A stretch of DNA of 64,000 nt from Maricaulis virginensis (GCF_027922185.1 NZ_BSFE01000001.1:1-64000); one strand, 5' to 3'. Positions 52,784 through 62,779 are shown, counted from the stretch's first letter. Notes: generated by a model not told the origin, from the sequence alone. Numbers and translations are program-made.

Positions 52784-53859
52784 TGCGCGGTTCCGAAACG
52801 CGGCTGCGTATCGTCGAGCGGGCGGACTTCCATGCCGTCATGCAGGGCCGAAACGCCGGCGGTGACGATCAGGTCGCCGGCCTGGACGCCATCGGTCACG
52901 ATGACGCTGTTTCCACGCAGACCCGCCGTCTCCACCATGCGCGGTGATACCGTGCCGGTGTCGGCATCGTAGACCCAGACCGAATTGCTGCCATCCGGCC
53001 GTTCGGAGACGGCGGCCAAGGGCACGGTCACATCGGTCGTCACGGGGCCGTTACGCTCGACCTCTGCCCACACGGTGGCGGTCATGCCGGGCAGGATATT
53101 GGCCGGAATGTCGTCGGGCAGGGCGGCGATGGCACGGTAGGTGTTGGAGGTGTCGTCCGGCTCGCTGACCAGTTCGCGCGGTATCAGTGAAAAGGTCTGG
53201 CCGGGCAGGAAGGAGAAAGCGGCTTCCAGGGCGACCAGATTGTTCTGGTCGAAGGTGGCGACCATGTCCTCGGAGACGGGGATCGACACCCGCAGCTCGC
53301 CCACATCCTGGATGCGCACGATCGGCTGGCCCGGCGAGACGATGGTGAAATTGTCGACCAGACGGCGGCTGACCAGCCCGTCAAACGGGGCGGTCAGCGT
53401 GGCGTATTGCAGGTTCCGCTGGGCGTTTTCCAGGGCGACGAGGCGCAGGTCATACTGGGTCTGGGCGCTGTCCAGGGCTGCCTGCGAAGCGATGCCGCGC
53501 TCGTGCAGGGTGCGCTGGCGCTCCAGGTCGGTGCGCGCCTGCTGCAGCTGGACACGCGCCTCCTGGCGAGCAAGCTCGAAGTCTTCCAGATCGAGCCGTG
53601 CGACCAGGTCGCCTTCGGCAATGCGCTGGCCTTCCGTCAGGGGCAGTTCGGCGAGCTGGCCGCCGACCTGGAAGGCCATGTCGACACTCAGGCGCGCCTC
53701 GACCCGGCCGACGAATTCGTGGCGGGTTTCCGGTGCATTGCTCTGGACTTCGCCGAGCTGCACCAGGCGAGGTTGGGGCGGCGGTGCCGCGGTTTCGCCC
53801 GAGCAGGCAGCGAGGGCAAGCACGGCCGCAAGGACCGGGAGCGGGGCAAGGCGGATCAT
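52780..53859 (-). CDS. RND efflux periplasmic adaptor lipoprotein
   Basis: A 359-residue membrane-fusion protein with a lipobox (LALAACSG, Cys19). Coiled hairpin and lipoyl halves follow (LTEGQRIAEGDLVARLD; TLTAPFDGLVSRRLVDN), then a beta-barrel and a C-terminal domain. It links the pump to an outer-membrane channel. It overlaps the TetR gene upstream and the pump gene downstream by ATGA, giving one operon tetR-adaptor-pump. Confidence 0.92.
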   Translation of the reverse strand: MIRLAPLPVLAAVLALAACSGETAAPPPQPRLVQLGEVQSNAPETRHEFVGRVEARLSVDMAFQVGGQLAELPLTEGQRIAEGDLVARLDLEDFELARQEARVQLQQARTDLERQRTLHERGIASQAALDSAQTQYDLRLVALENAQRNLQYATLTAPFDGLVSRRLVDNFTIVSPGQPIVRIQDVGELRVSIPVSEDMVATFDQNNLVALEAAFSFLPGQTFSLIPRELVSEPDDTSNTYRAIAALPDDIPANILPGMTATVWAEVERNGPVTTDVTVPLAAVSERPDGSNSVWVYDADTGTVSPRMVETAGLRGNSVIVTDGVQAGDLIVTAGVSALHDGMEVRPLDDTQPRFGTAQ

Positions 53860-54404
53860 TCGAACATCTCCCGGGTCATGCTGACGAGCCGTTCGTTTAC
53901 GGCCTGAATGTTCGTGTGCTTGATATGGCTGAGGCCCAGAATGGTGCTCAGCTTGATGCCGTCGAGAGCGAGAAAGATGATCTGGCCCAGGATCGGATCC
54001 GGTGCCATGTCCGACAGGCGCCGGAACTCTTCGGCGAGGATATCCCCGGCAGCGTCCAGAAGCTGCGGCTGTTCGGCCGCGGCGGCGAGGACCGCGTTAC
54101 CGATGGGTTCCTGTGGGTCCGCACGCAGAAGGAGTGCGCTGATGACGCGGGGCAGGGCCGGCTCGCCGGCGGCTTCGGCTTCGCGTTCGGCGCGATGGAT
54201 ATCGTCGCGCACGGCCGTGACCATGCGGGTCACCATCGCCTGCAGCAGCGCCATCTTGTTGGGATAGTGATACAGCACGCCGCCCTTGGAGATGTTCGCC
54301 TCCGCGGCCACGGCTTCGATTGTCATGTGACGGGAACCATCGCGCGCGACGACCGTTTCCGCGGCGTCGAGTATGGTGTCCTTCGTCGTCGGCTTGTCCG
54401 ACAT
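53856..54404 (-). CDS. TetR-family repressor of the RND operon
   Basis: A 182-residue TetR-type regulator. The N-terminal helix-turn-helix reads TIEAVAAEANISKGGVLYHY (about 27-46), followed by PNKMALLQAM. The C-terminal ligand domain is less conserved. It leads the efflux operon and lies next to a double palindrome at 54442-54480, so it very probably represses its own operon, with an unknown inducer. Confidence 0.92.
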   Translation of the reverse strand: MSDKPTTKDTILDAAETVVARDGSRHMTIEAVAAEANISKGGVLYHYPNKMALLQAMVTRMVTAVRDDIHRAEREAEAAGEPALPRVISALLLRADPQEPIGNAVLAAAAEQPQLLDAAGDILAEEFRRLSDMAPDPILGQIIFLALDGIKLSTILGLSHIKHTNIQAVNERLVSMTREMFE

Positions 54405-54441
54405 ACGAGTTGCCTCTCAAAAAATTGTGCGCCGCACATAA

Positions 54442-54480
54442 ACCGTCCAGACGGTACAGTCAATACCGTCCGGACGGTAT
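54442..54480. promoter_or_regulatory. double TetR operator
   Basis: Two palindromes: accgtccagacggt at 54442-54455 and the perfect 18-base ataccgtccggacggtat at 54463-54480. Their centres are 23 bases apart. They lie just upstream of the tetR start, the place for an autoregulated operator. Confidence 0.85.
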
Positions 54481-54634
54481 AGTGTATGACCGTCTGATTA
54501 CAAAAGGCCGCGCGCCGCCATCCCAGGTGGTGCGGCAGTCTGGCGCCCGCCATGGCTAGTAGAGGCAGGGCTTCCGCTCGCCTAGACAGACCCGGGAGAG
54601 CGGTGAGGACCGCTCGGTTCAAGGGCGGAACATC

Positions 54635-55540
54635 ATGAAACTCTCGATCTGTCTGGTCGCCGCGGGCGCGACCCTGGCGGCTGCTGCTGTGCCGGCACCG
54701 GCGTCGGCCTATGGCCGCGACGGCCACCGTATTGTCTGCGACCTGGCCTATCGGCACCTGACCGAGGATGCGCGCAGCGAAGTCGACCGGCTGATCGCGC
54801 TTGACCCTCAGTTCGACCACTTCCGCGATGCGTGTTCCTGGGCCGACGAAGTGCGCGGCACGACGCACCGCCACACGGCGCCCTGGCACTATGTGAACCA
54901 GACCCGAGAAGATCCGCATATCGATCCGGAAGACTGTGCCGAGGACGGCTGCATCACCCAGGCCATCGATCTCCATGCCGGCATTTTTGCCGATCGGGCT
55001 CGCAGCGATGCGGAGCGTCTCGAAGCGCTGAAATTCCTGGCGCACTGGATGGGCGATGTGCACCAGCCCCTGCACGTTTCGATCGAGGGTGACCGCGGCG
55101 GTAATGACATCCCCGTGCTGTGGCGCGGCGAGCGCTTCACCAATCTGCACCGCGTCTGGGACAGCGAAATCCTGCTCGACCATATGAGCGAGGAATGGCC
55201 CTGGGCTCCGGAAGTCCAGCGCTGGCAGTATCTCGCCGATGCGCTCGACGCCGAAATCCCGCTTGGCGGTGTGGACGTCTATGCCCGGCTCGACTCCATC
55301 GGCTGGGCACAGGAGAGCCATGACATCGTCCGCTCGCGCGAGTTTGCCTATTACTGGGCGCGTGCCGACCAGACGATCGAGCCGGGCGAGGCCTATTACC
55401 AGCGCTCGCTGCGGACGAGCCGCGACCGGCTGAAACAGGCCGGCGTGCGCCTGGCCGGTCTTCTGAACCAGCTGGCCGGCGAGCGCGAAGTCGCGGCCGG
55501 CGGTGGCGGCGCTTCCACGGTGTCGGGTGCGCTCGACTGA
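54635..55540 (+). CDS. S1/P1-type nuclease
   Basis: A 301-residue secreted zinc nuclease of the S1/P1 family. Signal peptide about 1-25 (ending PASA). The mature part starts YGRDGHRIV, in the place where relatives start with Trp. Zinc-binding His and Asp residues appear in SWADEVRGTTHRHTAPWHYVN and AHWMGDVHQPLHV, and FTNLHRVWDS. The family degrades RNA and single-stranded DNA outside the cytoplasm. It is divergent from the TetR operon; the spacer contains the operator, but a shared control is not shown. Confidence 0.9.
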   Translation: MKLSICLVAAGATLAAAAVPAPASAYGRDGHRIVCDLAYRHLTEDARSEVDRLIALDPQFDHFRDACSWADEVRGTTHRHTAPWHYVNQTREDPHIDPEDCAEDGCITQAIDLHAGIFADRARSDAERLEALKFLAHWMGDVHQPLHVSIEGDRGGNDIPVLWRGERFTNLHRVWDSEILLDHMSEEWPWAPEVQRWQYLADALDAEIPLGGVDVYARLDSIGWAQESHDIVRSREFAYYWARADQTIEPGEAYYQRSLRTSRDRLKQAGVRLAGLLNQLAGEREVAAGGGGASTVSGALD

Positions 55541-55644
55541 TCGGGCGTAAACGGGCCGGTTCAGCTTGTCGGTCTCGTTAGGGTTTGGTTAATATCTCCG
55601 GGACGTTTCGCATCCACGGGTGGGTGCGTGTCCCGGGGGGTGCC

Positions 55645-56709
55645 GTGGCCGAAGGCATCGACAATACCGTCCTGATCGGGGCGGCGATCGCGCTCGTCGT
55701 GCTCGCCGGCCTCGTCTATGTCTATGCCCATCATCTGGCCCGGCAGCGTGCGAGCTCCGACGAACGCCAGATCGTCAAGCTGCGCCGCAAGCGCTTCGCC
55801 GACTATGAGGATGCGCGCCGGGAATACGAGAAGCTTCGCAAGAAGATCGAGACCGGCAACACCGTCCTGATCGACCTGATCCATGATCTCGGCGACGACT
55901 TCGTCGGCCGGGACAGCGCCCAGCAACAGATTGCGTTCGACGAGGCGCTGCAGGCGGTCGCGGCAATCCGCCAGGCCAATGCCCGCGCGAAGATCGTGGT
56001 CGTGCTGCACACGCTGGGCGGTTATGCCCGGCCGGCCCACATGATCGCGCAGGCCCTGCGCCAGCATCTGGAAAAGACCAAAGGCCACCACAATCCCAAG
56101 CGTGAGCCGCGGGTCATTGCCCACATACCCTATATCGCCATGTCGGGCGGCACGATGATCGCGCTGGCGGCTGACAAGGTGTGCATGAACAAGACCGCCT
56201 CGCTCGGGCCGATCGACACGATCTATGGCGGCTTTCCCACCGATGCCTACAACGCCCTGATCGAGCAGAAGGGCGTTCTGGCGACGCAGGATGTCCTGGT
56301 GATGCTGGCACATGAAGCCCGCAAGTACGACCAGTACGCGGTCAAGGTGGCGCGCGAGATCGTCAATCCGGTCCACCGCAAGCCCGGCAAGCCGGAGCAC
56401 TATCTGGCCGACTATCTGTCTTCCGGCGAGCTGTCGCACAGCCAGGCGATTTCGGTGAAGGAGGCGCGCGAGCTGGGCATGAATGTCGAGTCCAAGGTCG
56501 AGGAAGCGATCAACGGGCTGGTCGATGCCCGTATCCGCATGATCAATACGCGGCTGGAATACGAGACCGGCCGGCACGACGATCCCCGCAGCGATCGCCG
56601 GGATGGTGGCGGCCAGGGCAGTGCCGGCGGAGGCGAGGGCGGCGACATTGCCGAGCAGGTGATCGAGCGCGCAATCCGGCACTCCCTGCGCGGGCTTGTG
56701 CGGCTCTAG
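55645..56709 (+). CDS. SDH-family Clp-fold serine protease
   Basis: A 354-residue membrane-anchored protease of the SDH/SppA-like Clp fold. One N-terminal membrane helix (about 6-26) is followed by a charged linker (DERQIVKLRRKRFADYEDAR) and a coiled stretch. The core has VVVLHTLGGYARPA and the probable nucleophile Ser in IAMSGGTMIALAADKV. The C-terminus is Gly/Asp-rich. The start is uncertain: GTG at 55645 gives a natural protein, while a TTG at 55585 adds a non-conserved 20 residues. Confidence 0.82.
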   Translation: MAEGIDNTVLIGAAIALVVLAGLVYVYAHHLARQRASSDERQIVKLRRKRFADYEDARREYEKLRKKIETGNTVLIDLIHDLGDDFVGRDSAQQQIAFDEALQAVAAIRQANARAKIVVVLHTLGGYARPAHMIAQALRQHLEKTKGHHNPKREPRVIAHIPYIAMSGGTMIALAADKVCMNKTASLGPIDTIYGGFPTDAYNALIEQKGVLATQDVLVMLAHEARKYDQYAVKVAREIVNPVHRKPGKPEHYLADYLSSGELSHSQAISVKEARELGMNVESKVEEAINGLVDARIRMINTRLEYETGRHDDPRSDRRDGGGQGSAGGGEGGDIAEQVIERAIRHSLRGLVRL

Positions 56710-56790
56710 CGGCTGCGGGCTGCAGCGCGGGCTTGAACCCGGAGGGCGCACGCCCAATCTGTGCCCGGCCTGCCAGAAGGAATACCGACC

Positions 56791-57264
56791 ATGTCCGCCA
56801 AGTCCGAAACCTATGCCGATGTCCGCAAGCAGATCGCCTCGGTGATCGCCGGCGAGACCAGCCTGACCGCCCGCTATGCGACGGCGGCCTGCCTGTTGCG
56901 CGAGGCTTTCGGCGAACGGTTCTTCTGGACAGGCTTCTACCTTGTCGATCCGGACAAGCCGGCCGAACTCGTCGTCGGACCCTATCAGGGCACGCTGGGC
57001 TGCCTGCGCATTCCCTTCGGCAAGGGGGTGTGCGGAGCGGCTGCAGCGTCGGGGGAAACCCAGCTGGTCGAGGACGTCCATGCCTTCCCGGGGCACATCG
57101 CCTGCGACAGCCGCTCGAATTCCGAGATCGTGGTGCCCGTGCGTGATGCCCGAGGCGCGCTCGTCGCGGTGCTTGATGTCGACTCCACCGAATTCGGTGC
57201 TTTCGATGCCGAGGACCAGGCCGGGCTCGAAGCCATTTGCGGCGACCTCCTGACGGTGGCATGA
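56791..57264 (+). CDS. msrC: free methionine-(R)-sulfoxide reductase
   Basis: A 157-residue GAF-domain enzyme that reduces free methionine-(R)-sulfoxide. The three conserved cysteines are present: Cys71 in GTLGCLRIP, Cys81 in GKGVCGAAA and Cys105 in GHIACDSRSNSEIVVPV. The FFWTGFYLVDP start is also typical, and length is normal. The start at 56791 is chosen over an earlier ATG lacking conserved sequence. It overlaps the following metallopeptidase gene by four bases. Confidence 0.94.
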   Translation: MSAKSETYADVRKQIASVIAGETSLTARYATAACLLREAFGERFFWTGFYLVDPDKPAELVVGPYQGTLGCLRIPFGKGVCGAAAASGETQLVEDVHAFPGHIACDSRSNSEIVVPVRDARGALVAVLDVDSTEFGAFDAEDQAGLEAICGDLLTVA

Positions 57265-57989
57265 CGCCGGCGGCGCGCTCCATCCGGCTGGACGGGCGGG
57301 TCATCGCCTATCTTCTGCGCCGGTCGGACCGGCGCACGATCGGGTTTTCCATCGGCCATGATGGTCTGAAAGTCACGGCGCCGCGCCGGGTGAGCGAACG
57401 GGATATCGAACGCGCGCTGGCGTCGAAGTCCGGCTGGATCCTGGCCAAGCTCGATGCCTGGTCGGCGCGGCCGGCTCCGCGCACGCTGGACCTCGTGGAC
57501 GGTGCGGTCCTGCCCTGGCTGGGCGGCGAGATCGGCCTGCGGCTGGATCCGACGGGCGTGCGCACAAGTATTCGCCAGACCGAGGACGGCCTCATACTGC
57601 GTCATGATCCGGACCTGTCCGGCGAGCTGCGTGTCCGCACCCTCACGGCGGCCCTGCAGCGTTTCTATACCCGGCAGGGCCAGGCCCTGATGGCACCGCG
57701 TGTCGAGGCCTATGCCGCGCAGCTTGGGCGGCCCGTCCGCAAGGTTATCGTGCGGGACCAGAAGCGGCGCTGGGGTTCCTGCGCGGCCGATGGCACGATC
57801 CGGCTCAACTGGCGGCTGATGGGCTTCCCCGAAACGCTGATCGACTATGTCTGCGCCCATGAGGCCGCGCACCTGGTCGAGCACAATCACTCGCCCGCCT
57901 ACTGGCGGGTGGTGGCGGGTCTGATGCCGGACTGGAAGGCGCGCCGCGACCGCATGCGCGCCGATGCGGACCGCTGGGTGGCGTTCTAA
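57261..57989 (+). CDS. YgjP/DUF45-type zinc metallopeptidase
   Basis: A 242-residue predicted metallopeptidase of the YgjP-like (DUF45) family. The N-terminal half has the VIAYLLRRSDRRTIGFSI start and a linker. The C-terminal catalytic part has RWGSCAADGTIRLNWRL and the HEAAH zinc motif (His200, His204) followed by a third His in HNHS, with the conserved AYWRVV. It is co-translated with msrC. The substrate is not known. It converges with the oxygenase gene with overlapping stops. Confidence 0.88.
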   Translation: MTPAARSIRLDGRVIAYLLRRSDRRTIGFSIGHDGLKVTAPRRVSERDIERALASKSGWILAKLDAWSARPAPRTLDLVDGAVLPWLGGEIGLRLDPTGVRTSIRQTEDGLILRHDPDLSGELRVRTLTAALQRFYTRQGQALMAPRVEAYAAQLGRPVRKVIVRDQKRRWGSCAADGTIRLNWRLMGFPETLIDYVCAHEAAHLVEHNHSPAYWRVVAGLMPDWKARRDRMRADADRWVAF

Positions 57990-58972
57990 CGGTTGCGGCC
58001 GAACAGCCGCCCCACGGCGTTTCCCAGCGCGATCACCACTTCACCGGCCTCCCGCAGCATGGCTGCGACATGATGCCGGACTCCCCGGTTGATGTAGTGC
58101 GCCTCCGGCGCCACCATGACACGCAGGTCCTCAATCTCCCGGGACATGCGCAATTCCCGCTTCTGGTGGAATTCCAGCCAGTGCGACCAGCGCTGGATCC
58201 GGTCGCGTATCTCCGCGATGTCCTCGCCGGTCAGTGTGTGGCCCTCGACCAGCGTGTCGGGCAGCGGCGGCGGGACGTAGAATGTGCCGTGCGGCGGCGC
58301 GATCTCGTCCTCCGGCCGGTCATCCGTATAGAGGTAGATCGACAGGCATTTTCGCGACTGTACGGGTGAGCCCGGCGGGATCGCGATGCGGCGGAAGCCG
58401 TGCCAGGAATGCTCATTGGTCTCGAACATCACCGCCCGGTTGAACAACGGCGCAAAAGCCGCCGTCTCGTCGTGCTCTGGATCGCGTGGATTCCTGTGCA
58501 GTTCGATACACCCGCCCCAGGCCTCGTCCCAGACCGGGTTGAGATAGATCAGCAGGTTGATCCGGCGATGCCGGCCCGTGGCCATGTCGTAATTGAAATC
58601 GACATGCGGATCGAGCGACTGGCCGTCGAGGTTTTCGTGCGTGCCGCCGCCGAACTGGTTCACGTCGGGCTTCAGCCCGGCAATGCCCGTGAGCGCGCTC
58701 ATCGCGTTCACGAAATCGTCGGAGACCAGATAGTCGCTCAGCCGCGCATAGAAGGGGCTGATCCGGGGCAGATCGGTATTCACCGCCTTGCGGCCGACAT
58801 CCCCGAACTCGTTGCGCGCGGCGTCCTCGTCAAAGTCGGGAAAGTCGGCCAGCGCCTGCTTTGCGATGTCCTCGTCGAGGAAGTTTTCAATGCAGGCGTG
58901 GCGGAAGGGAGACGCGTTCTGGAACGCGCTCCGGATCTCGTCCGCCCTCTCGATCACATTGGCCCGGATCAT
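57986..58972 (-). CDS. 2-oxoglutarate/Fe(II)-dependent oxygenase
   Basis: A 328-residue non-haem iron oxygenase. The iron-binding facial triad is HxD in DPHVDFNYD (His123, Asp125) with a distal His in the EHSWHGFRR region (His188 or His191). RxS-type residues for 2-oxoglutarate occur in SRKCLSIYLYT. The family often hydroxylates proline residues or small molecules. The C-terminal 110 residues are an extra helical part. Function unspecified. Confidence 0.85.
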   Translation of the reverse strand: MIRANVIERADEIRSAFQNASPFRHACIENFLDEDIAKQALADFPDFDEDAARNEFGDVGRKAVNTDLPRISPFYARLSDYLVSDDFVNAMSALTGIAGLKPDVNQFGGGTHENLDGQSLDPHVDFNYDMATGRHRRINLLIYLNPVWDEAWGGCIELHRNPRDPEHDETAAFAPLFNRAVMFETNEHSWHGFRRIAIPPGSPVQSRKCLSIYLYTDDRPEDEIAPPHGTFYVPPPLPDTLVEGHTLTGEDIAEIRDRIQRWSHWLEFHQKRELRMSREIEDLRVMVAPEAHYINRGVRHHVAAMLREAGEVVIALGNAVGRLFGRNR

Positions 58973-58998
58973 TGCCGTCTGTCCCCTTGACGCAATGC

Positions 58999-61260
58999 CT
59001 ACTCCCCGTCTTTCAGCTTGCGGTCGAAATAGTCGAAGATTGTGTGCCAGAGATGGACCTGCCGCGCTTCGCCGCGCACGCCGTGGCGCTGGCCGGGATA
59101 GGTCATCATCTCGAACGGGTAGCGCCGTTCCTGCATTTCCGAATAGAGCCGCACGGAATTGGCGAAGATGACATTGTCGTCCGCCATGCCGTGGATCAGC
59201 AGCAGGGGCGTTTCGTAATTGTCCAGGTGTGCAAAGACCGAGGAAGACTGGTAGCCCTCGAAGTTTGCGTCCGGGTGATCCATGTAGCGCTCGGTATAGG
59301 CGGTGTCGTAGAGCGTCCAGTCGGTGACCGGCGCACCCGAAACACCGGCCGCGAAGGCGCCGGGCGCCTGCAGCGTGGTCATCAGCGTCATGTAGCCGCC
59401 ATAGGACCAGCCCCAGATACCGACCCGGTCGGCGTCCACGAAATCCAGGCTTTTCAGATAGTCCAGGCCGACGAGCTGGTCTTCCACTTCGACCGACCCC
59501 ATGCGGCGCTGGATATGGCTTTCGAACTCCCGGCCACGATTCCAGGCACCGCGATTGTCGATGGTGAAATAGACATAGCCGCGCTGGGCAAAGAGCTGCG
59601 GACGCACGCCCTGCCAGCCGCGATGCACCTGCTGGGAATGCGGGCCGCCATAAAGATACTGCACGGCGGGATATTGCCGGTCCGGATCGAAATCGGCCGG
59701 CAGGTAGAGCTGATAGTAAAGCGTGGTGCCGTCGGCCGCGGTCAGCGTGCCGAACTGCGGTACGATGTGATCGGCCGCATAGTCGAAATAGGGATGGCCT
59801 TCGACAACGGCGTTTTCCTCGATCCAGCGGATCCGTTCGCCATCCACGGAATAGAGCGCGGTCTGGGCCGGTGTGTCGCTGTCGTCATAAGTGCCGATGA
59901 AGGTCGCCGCATCGCTGGCGAAAGTGGCCGACCAGCGGCCTTCACCCTGCGTGATCTGTACCGGATCGGCCGAGCCGTCCAGCGGGACCGAATAGACATG
60001 GCGTTCGAGCGGCGTCTCGGTCCAGCCGGTGAAATAGACGACGCCGTTTTCGGTATCGACGGCATCGACCTCGTTGACCAGCCAGTCGCCGGCCGTGACC
60101 TGGGCGATCAGCGAGCCGTCGGCGGCGCGGTGCTGGATATGGCGATAGCCGCCCGGCGTGTCCTCGCTCGTCCAGATGACTGTGCCATCGGCGAGGGCGC
60201 GGAAATCGTTCGTCAGATTGATCCACACATCGGTCGTCTCGACCAGCCAGTCGCGCGCCTCGCCGGTCGCCGGATCGGCGGCCAGAATGGTGAGTTCGTT
60301 CTGCATCCGGCTGAGCACCTGGATGTAGGCCGTGCCGCTGTCGGAGGCCCAGTTCACACGGGCCAGATAGATATCGTCGGTCCCGGCCAGCTCGACCTGG
60401 CGGCGTTCGCCGGTCTCGCGGTCCAGGATGAACAGCTCGACGATCGCATTATCGGTGCCGGCGCGCGGATAGCGCTGGTCGACCACCGCCGCCGAACCGT
60501 CGGTGGCGATCTCCATGCGTTCGATATTGTCGACCGGGCTTTCATCGACGCGCGCGATGGCGAGATAGCGCTCGTCCGGCGACCACCAGTAGCCGGTGCG
60601 CCGGTCCAGTTCCTCCTGGGCGACAAATTCCGCCATGCCCCAGGACACCAGCCCGCCGCCTTGCGTGGTCAGCGCGGTTTCCTCGCCGGTTTCCAGATCG
60701 ATGAGATAGAGATTCTGGTCGCGCACGAAGGAGACGAAATTGCCCTGCGGGGAGATGCGGGCATCGGTCTCGTATTGCGGCGTTTCCATCAGGCGCCGGG
60801 CCTCGCCGCTCTCGACATCGACCCGGAACACGTCGCCATCGAGCGGCACGAGGATGGCCTCGCCCTGGCTGTCCCAGTCATAGGAGACGATGCCGCTTTC
60901 GGAGATGCGGGCGCGCTCGCGCAATTGCCGTGCGGCTTCGGACAGCTCCTGCTCTTCCGGTGCCAGCACGCGGGCATCGACCAGACGATAGGGTTCGCCG
61001 CCATCGATATCCATCGCCCAGAGGTCGAGCACGGAGGCGTCCTCTTCCTTGGCCCGCAGGAAGGTCACGCGGCTGCCATCCGGCGAGAAGGTCAGTGAAC
61101 GCGGCCGGGCGCCGGCCAGGTCCGGACTGGCAAAGGCGCGTTCGATGGAGAGAGCGGGTTCGGCCGCGGGCGCAGCGTCTTGCGTCGCAGCCGTGTCGTC
61201 CTGTGCCGGCTGGCACGCGGCCAGCAGGACGGATGTGGCGGCAATCAACCGGTATTTCAT
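58999..61260 (-). CDS. S9 family dipeptidyl peptidase, DPP4-like lipoprotein
   Basis: A 753-residue secreted serine peptidase. Lipobox LAACQP near residue 16. The beta-propeller occupies about 40-480, and the alpha/beta-hydrolase domain has the catalytic Ser619 in GWSYGGYM, an Asp near 694 in HGMADDNV and a His near 725 in GQRHGV. DPP4-type enzymes release dipeptides after proline, and the propeller has the expected LVSWGMAEFVAQEE double-Glu region. The start at 61260 opens the lipoprotein signal. Confidence 0.92.
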   Translation of the reverse strand: MKYRLIAATSVLLAACQPAQDDTAATQDAAPAAEPALSIERAFASPDLAGARPRSLTFSPDGSRVTFLRAKEEDASVLDLWAMDIDGGEPYRLVDARVLAPEEQELSEAARQLRERARISESGIVSYDWDSQGEAILVPLDGDVFRVDVESGEARRLMETPQYETDARISPQGNFVSFVRDQNLYLIDLETGEETALTTQGGGLVSWGMAEFVAQEELDRRTGYWWSPDERYLAIARVDESPVDNIERMEIATDGSAAVVDQRYPRAGTDNAIVELFILDRETGERRQVELAGTDDIYLARVNWASDSGTAYIQVLSRMQNELTILAADPATGEARDWLVETTDVWINLTNDFRALADGTVIWTSEDTPGGYRHIQHRAADGSLIAQVTAGDWLVNEVDAVDTENGVVYFTGWTETPLERHVYSVPLDGSADPVQITQGEGRWSATFASDAATFIGTYDDSDTPAQTALYSVDGERIRWIEENAVVEGHPYFDYAADHIVPQFGTLTAADGTTLYYQLYLPADFDPDRQYPAVQYLYGGPHSQQVHRGWQGVRPQLFAQRGYVYFTIDNRGAWNRGREFESHIQRRMGSVEVEDQLVGLDYLKSLDFVDADRVGIWGWSYGGYMTLMTTLQAPGAFAAGVSGAPVTDWTLYDTAYTERYMDHPDANFEGYQSSSVFAHLDNYETPLLLIHGMADDNVIFANSVRLYSEMQERRYPFEMMTYPGQRHGVRGEARQVHLWHTIFDYFDRKLKDGE

Positions 61261-61390
61261 GAACGCTCTCCCCATTGGTCCGAGGGCACACTAGCCGTGC
61301 TCCGCCGGGTTGGGGAGTGGGGGAATACCGTTGACCTCATGGACGGCCGTGTTTCTCTGGGGCGAACAGACACAAGCGGTGTGATTTGTC

Positions 61391-61963
61391 ATGGCCAGCC
61401 CCGTCGACGACTATCTGCAAACGCCCGGACCCTGGCGCGACGAAATGCAGGCCCTGCGGCCCGTCCTGCTCGATAGCGGCCTCGACGAGGCGCTGAAATG
61501 GGCCAAGCCCTGCTATGCTCATGCCGGCGAGAACATCGCCATCATGCAGCCGATGAAGGACTTCCTGGCGCTGATGTTCTTCAAGGGCGCGCTGGTTGAC
61601 GATCCGGACGGCATCCTGCGCGAACAGGGCCCCAATTCGCGCGCGGCAAAGCGCCTGGAATTCACCGGTGTCGAGGCGATCCGGGCGGCAGAACCGCAAT
61701 TGCGGGCGCTTGTCGCATCCGCGATCGCTGTCGAGGCATCCGGCGCGAAACTGCCGCCCCGGGGCGAGCTGGAATTGCCGGAAGAGCTGACCGAGGCGCT
61801 CGCCGACGATGCTGAACTCAGCGCCGCTTTCGACGCCCTCACTCCCGGCCGCCAGCGCGGCTATGCCCTGCATATCGCCGGTGCGAAACAGGCCGAAACC
61901 CGGCGTAACCGCGTCGCCAAACACCGCCCCCGCATCCTGGCCGGCAAGGGCCTGCGCGATTGA
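61391..61963 (+). CDS. YdeI/DUF1801-family protein
   Basis: A 190-residue cytoplasmic protein with an N-terminal DUF1801 domain (WRDEMQALRPVLLDSGLDEA, then WAKPCYAHAGENIAI) and a C-terminal YdeI-like part (LPEELTEALADDAELSAAF, then RRNRVAKHRPRILAGKG). The family has no settled function; some are called bacteriocin-protection-like. It is divergent from the DPP4 gene. Confidence 0.85.
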   Translation: MASPVDDYLQTPGPWRDEMQALRPVLLDSGLDEALKWAKPCYAHAGENIAIMQPMKDFLALMFFKGALVDDPDGILREQGPNSRAAKRLEFTGVEAIRAAEPQLRALVASAIAVEASGAKLPPRGELELPEELTEALADDAELSAAFDALTPGRQRGYALHIAGAKQAETRRNRVAKHRPRILAGKGLRD

Positions 61964-62627
61964 GCCGCCCTTTCTCTCCTCACTCTCCCTCCATTGCCCC
62001 CGGCCTTGTGCCGGGGTCCGGCTGAGCCTCCTCCTGAAGCCCCACCAGACCCCGGAATAAATCCGGGGAAAGCGGCTCGGTGCTCTTCTTCCCCACCTCG
62101 TGGGGAAGTGGGCCGCGGCGTTAGCCGCGGGTCGAAGGGGCCGGCGCGGAGCGCCGGGAGGCGGTGGAGCTTGTCTCAAGCACGACGCCGCTGGCGCGGC
62201 GCCCCTCCGTCTCGCCGCCTTGCGGCGATCCACCTCCCCATGGAATGGGGAGGAAAGGCGTGTCAGCACCAAACCCTCCACGAGCTTGCGCCCTGGAGCG
62301 ATGAGAGGGGTGCGGGATGCACGGCGGACATCGTGTCCGGATTTGAAGGTTTGGTGGTGATGCCCGAGGCATCCCGCACGCGGAGATTTACCCGGGTCCC
62401 TTGCGGGCCCCGTCTCGAAACCTGCAGGCACGGGCCGGTCGAGCTTTGTGCCGGTGTCCCCGCAGATGGCCACGCCGGAGCCTGATGCTGTCACCCACCA
62501 GGCGCGGACGAGCTCCGCACGCTCCCGGGCACAAGGGACTGAGCTCATGCCTCCCATCCCGGAAACCGATGACGATGTTAAGGGCAAATGAGGGGGCGGG
62601 GATAAATCTCCCTTGTTGCCCCCACAA

Positions 62628-62779
62628 ACCGTCATCCTGACGAAGGTCAGGACCCAGATCGTAAAGGGAAATTTTCGCCAGGCGGGCTTAGATCGAATGT
62701 CGGCGATGTGAGGGATAAGTGCGAGATCGCGGCCACCGCGCTCTATGAACTGGGCCCTGACTTTCGTCAGGGTGACGGT
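62628..62779. repeat. 30-base inverted pair of a dispersed repeat
   Basis: The unit starting accgtcatcctgacg at 62628 appears again in reverse near 62750-62779 with a few mismatches. The unit resembles the ctgacgaaggtcag palindromes common in alphaproteobacteria. Confidence 0.7.

Noticed and set aside
58861..61098. Long plus-strand frame (745 codons) opposite the DPP4-like gene
   Set aside because: Shadow of the peptidase gene, which has its signal, propeller and catalytic motifs on the other strand.
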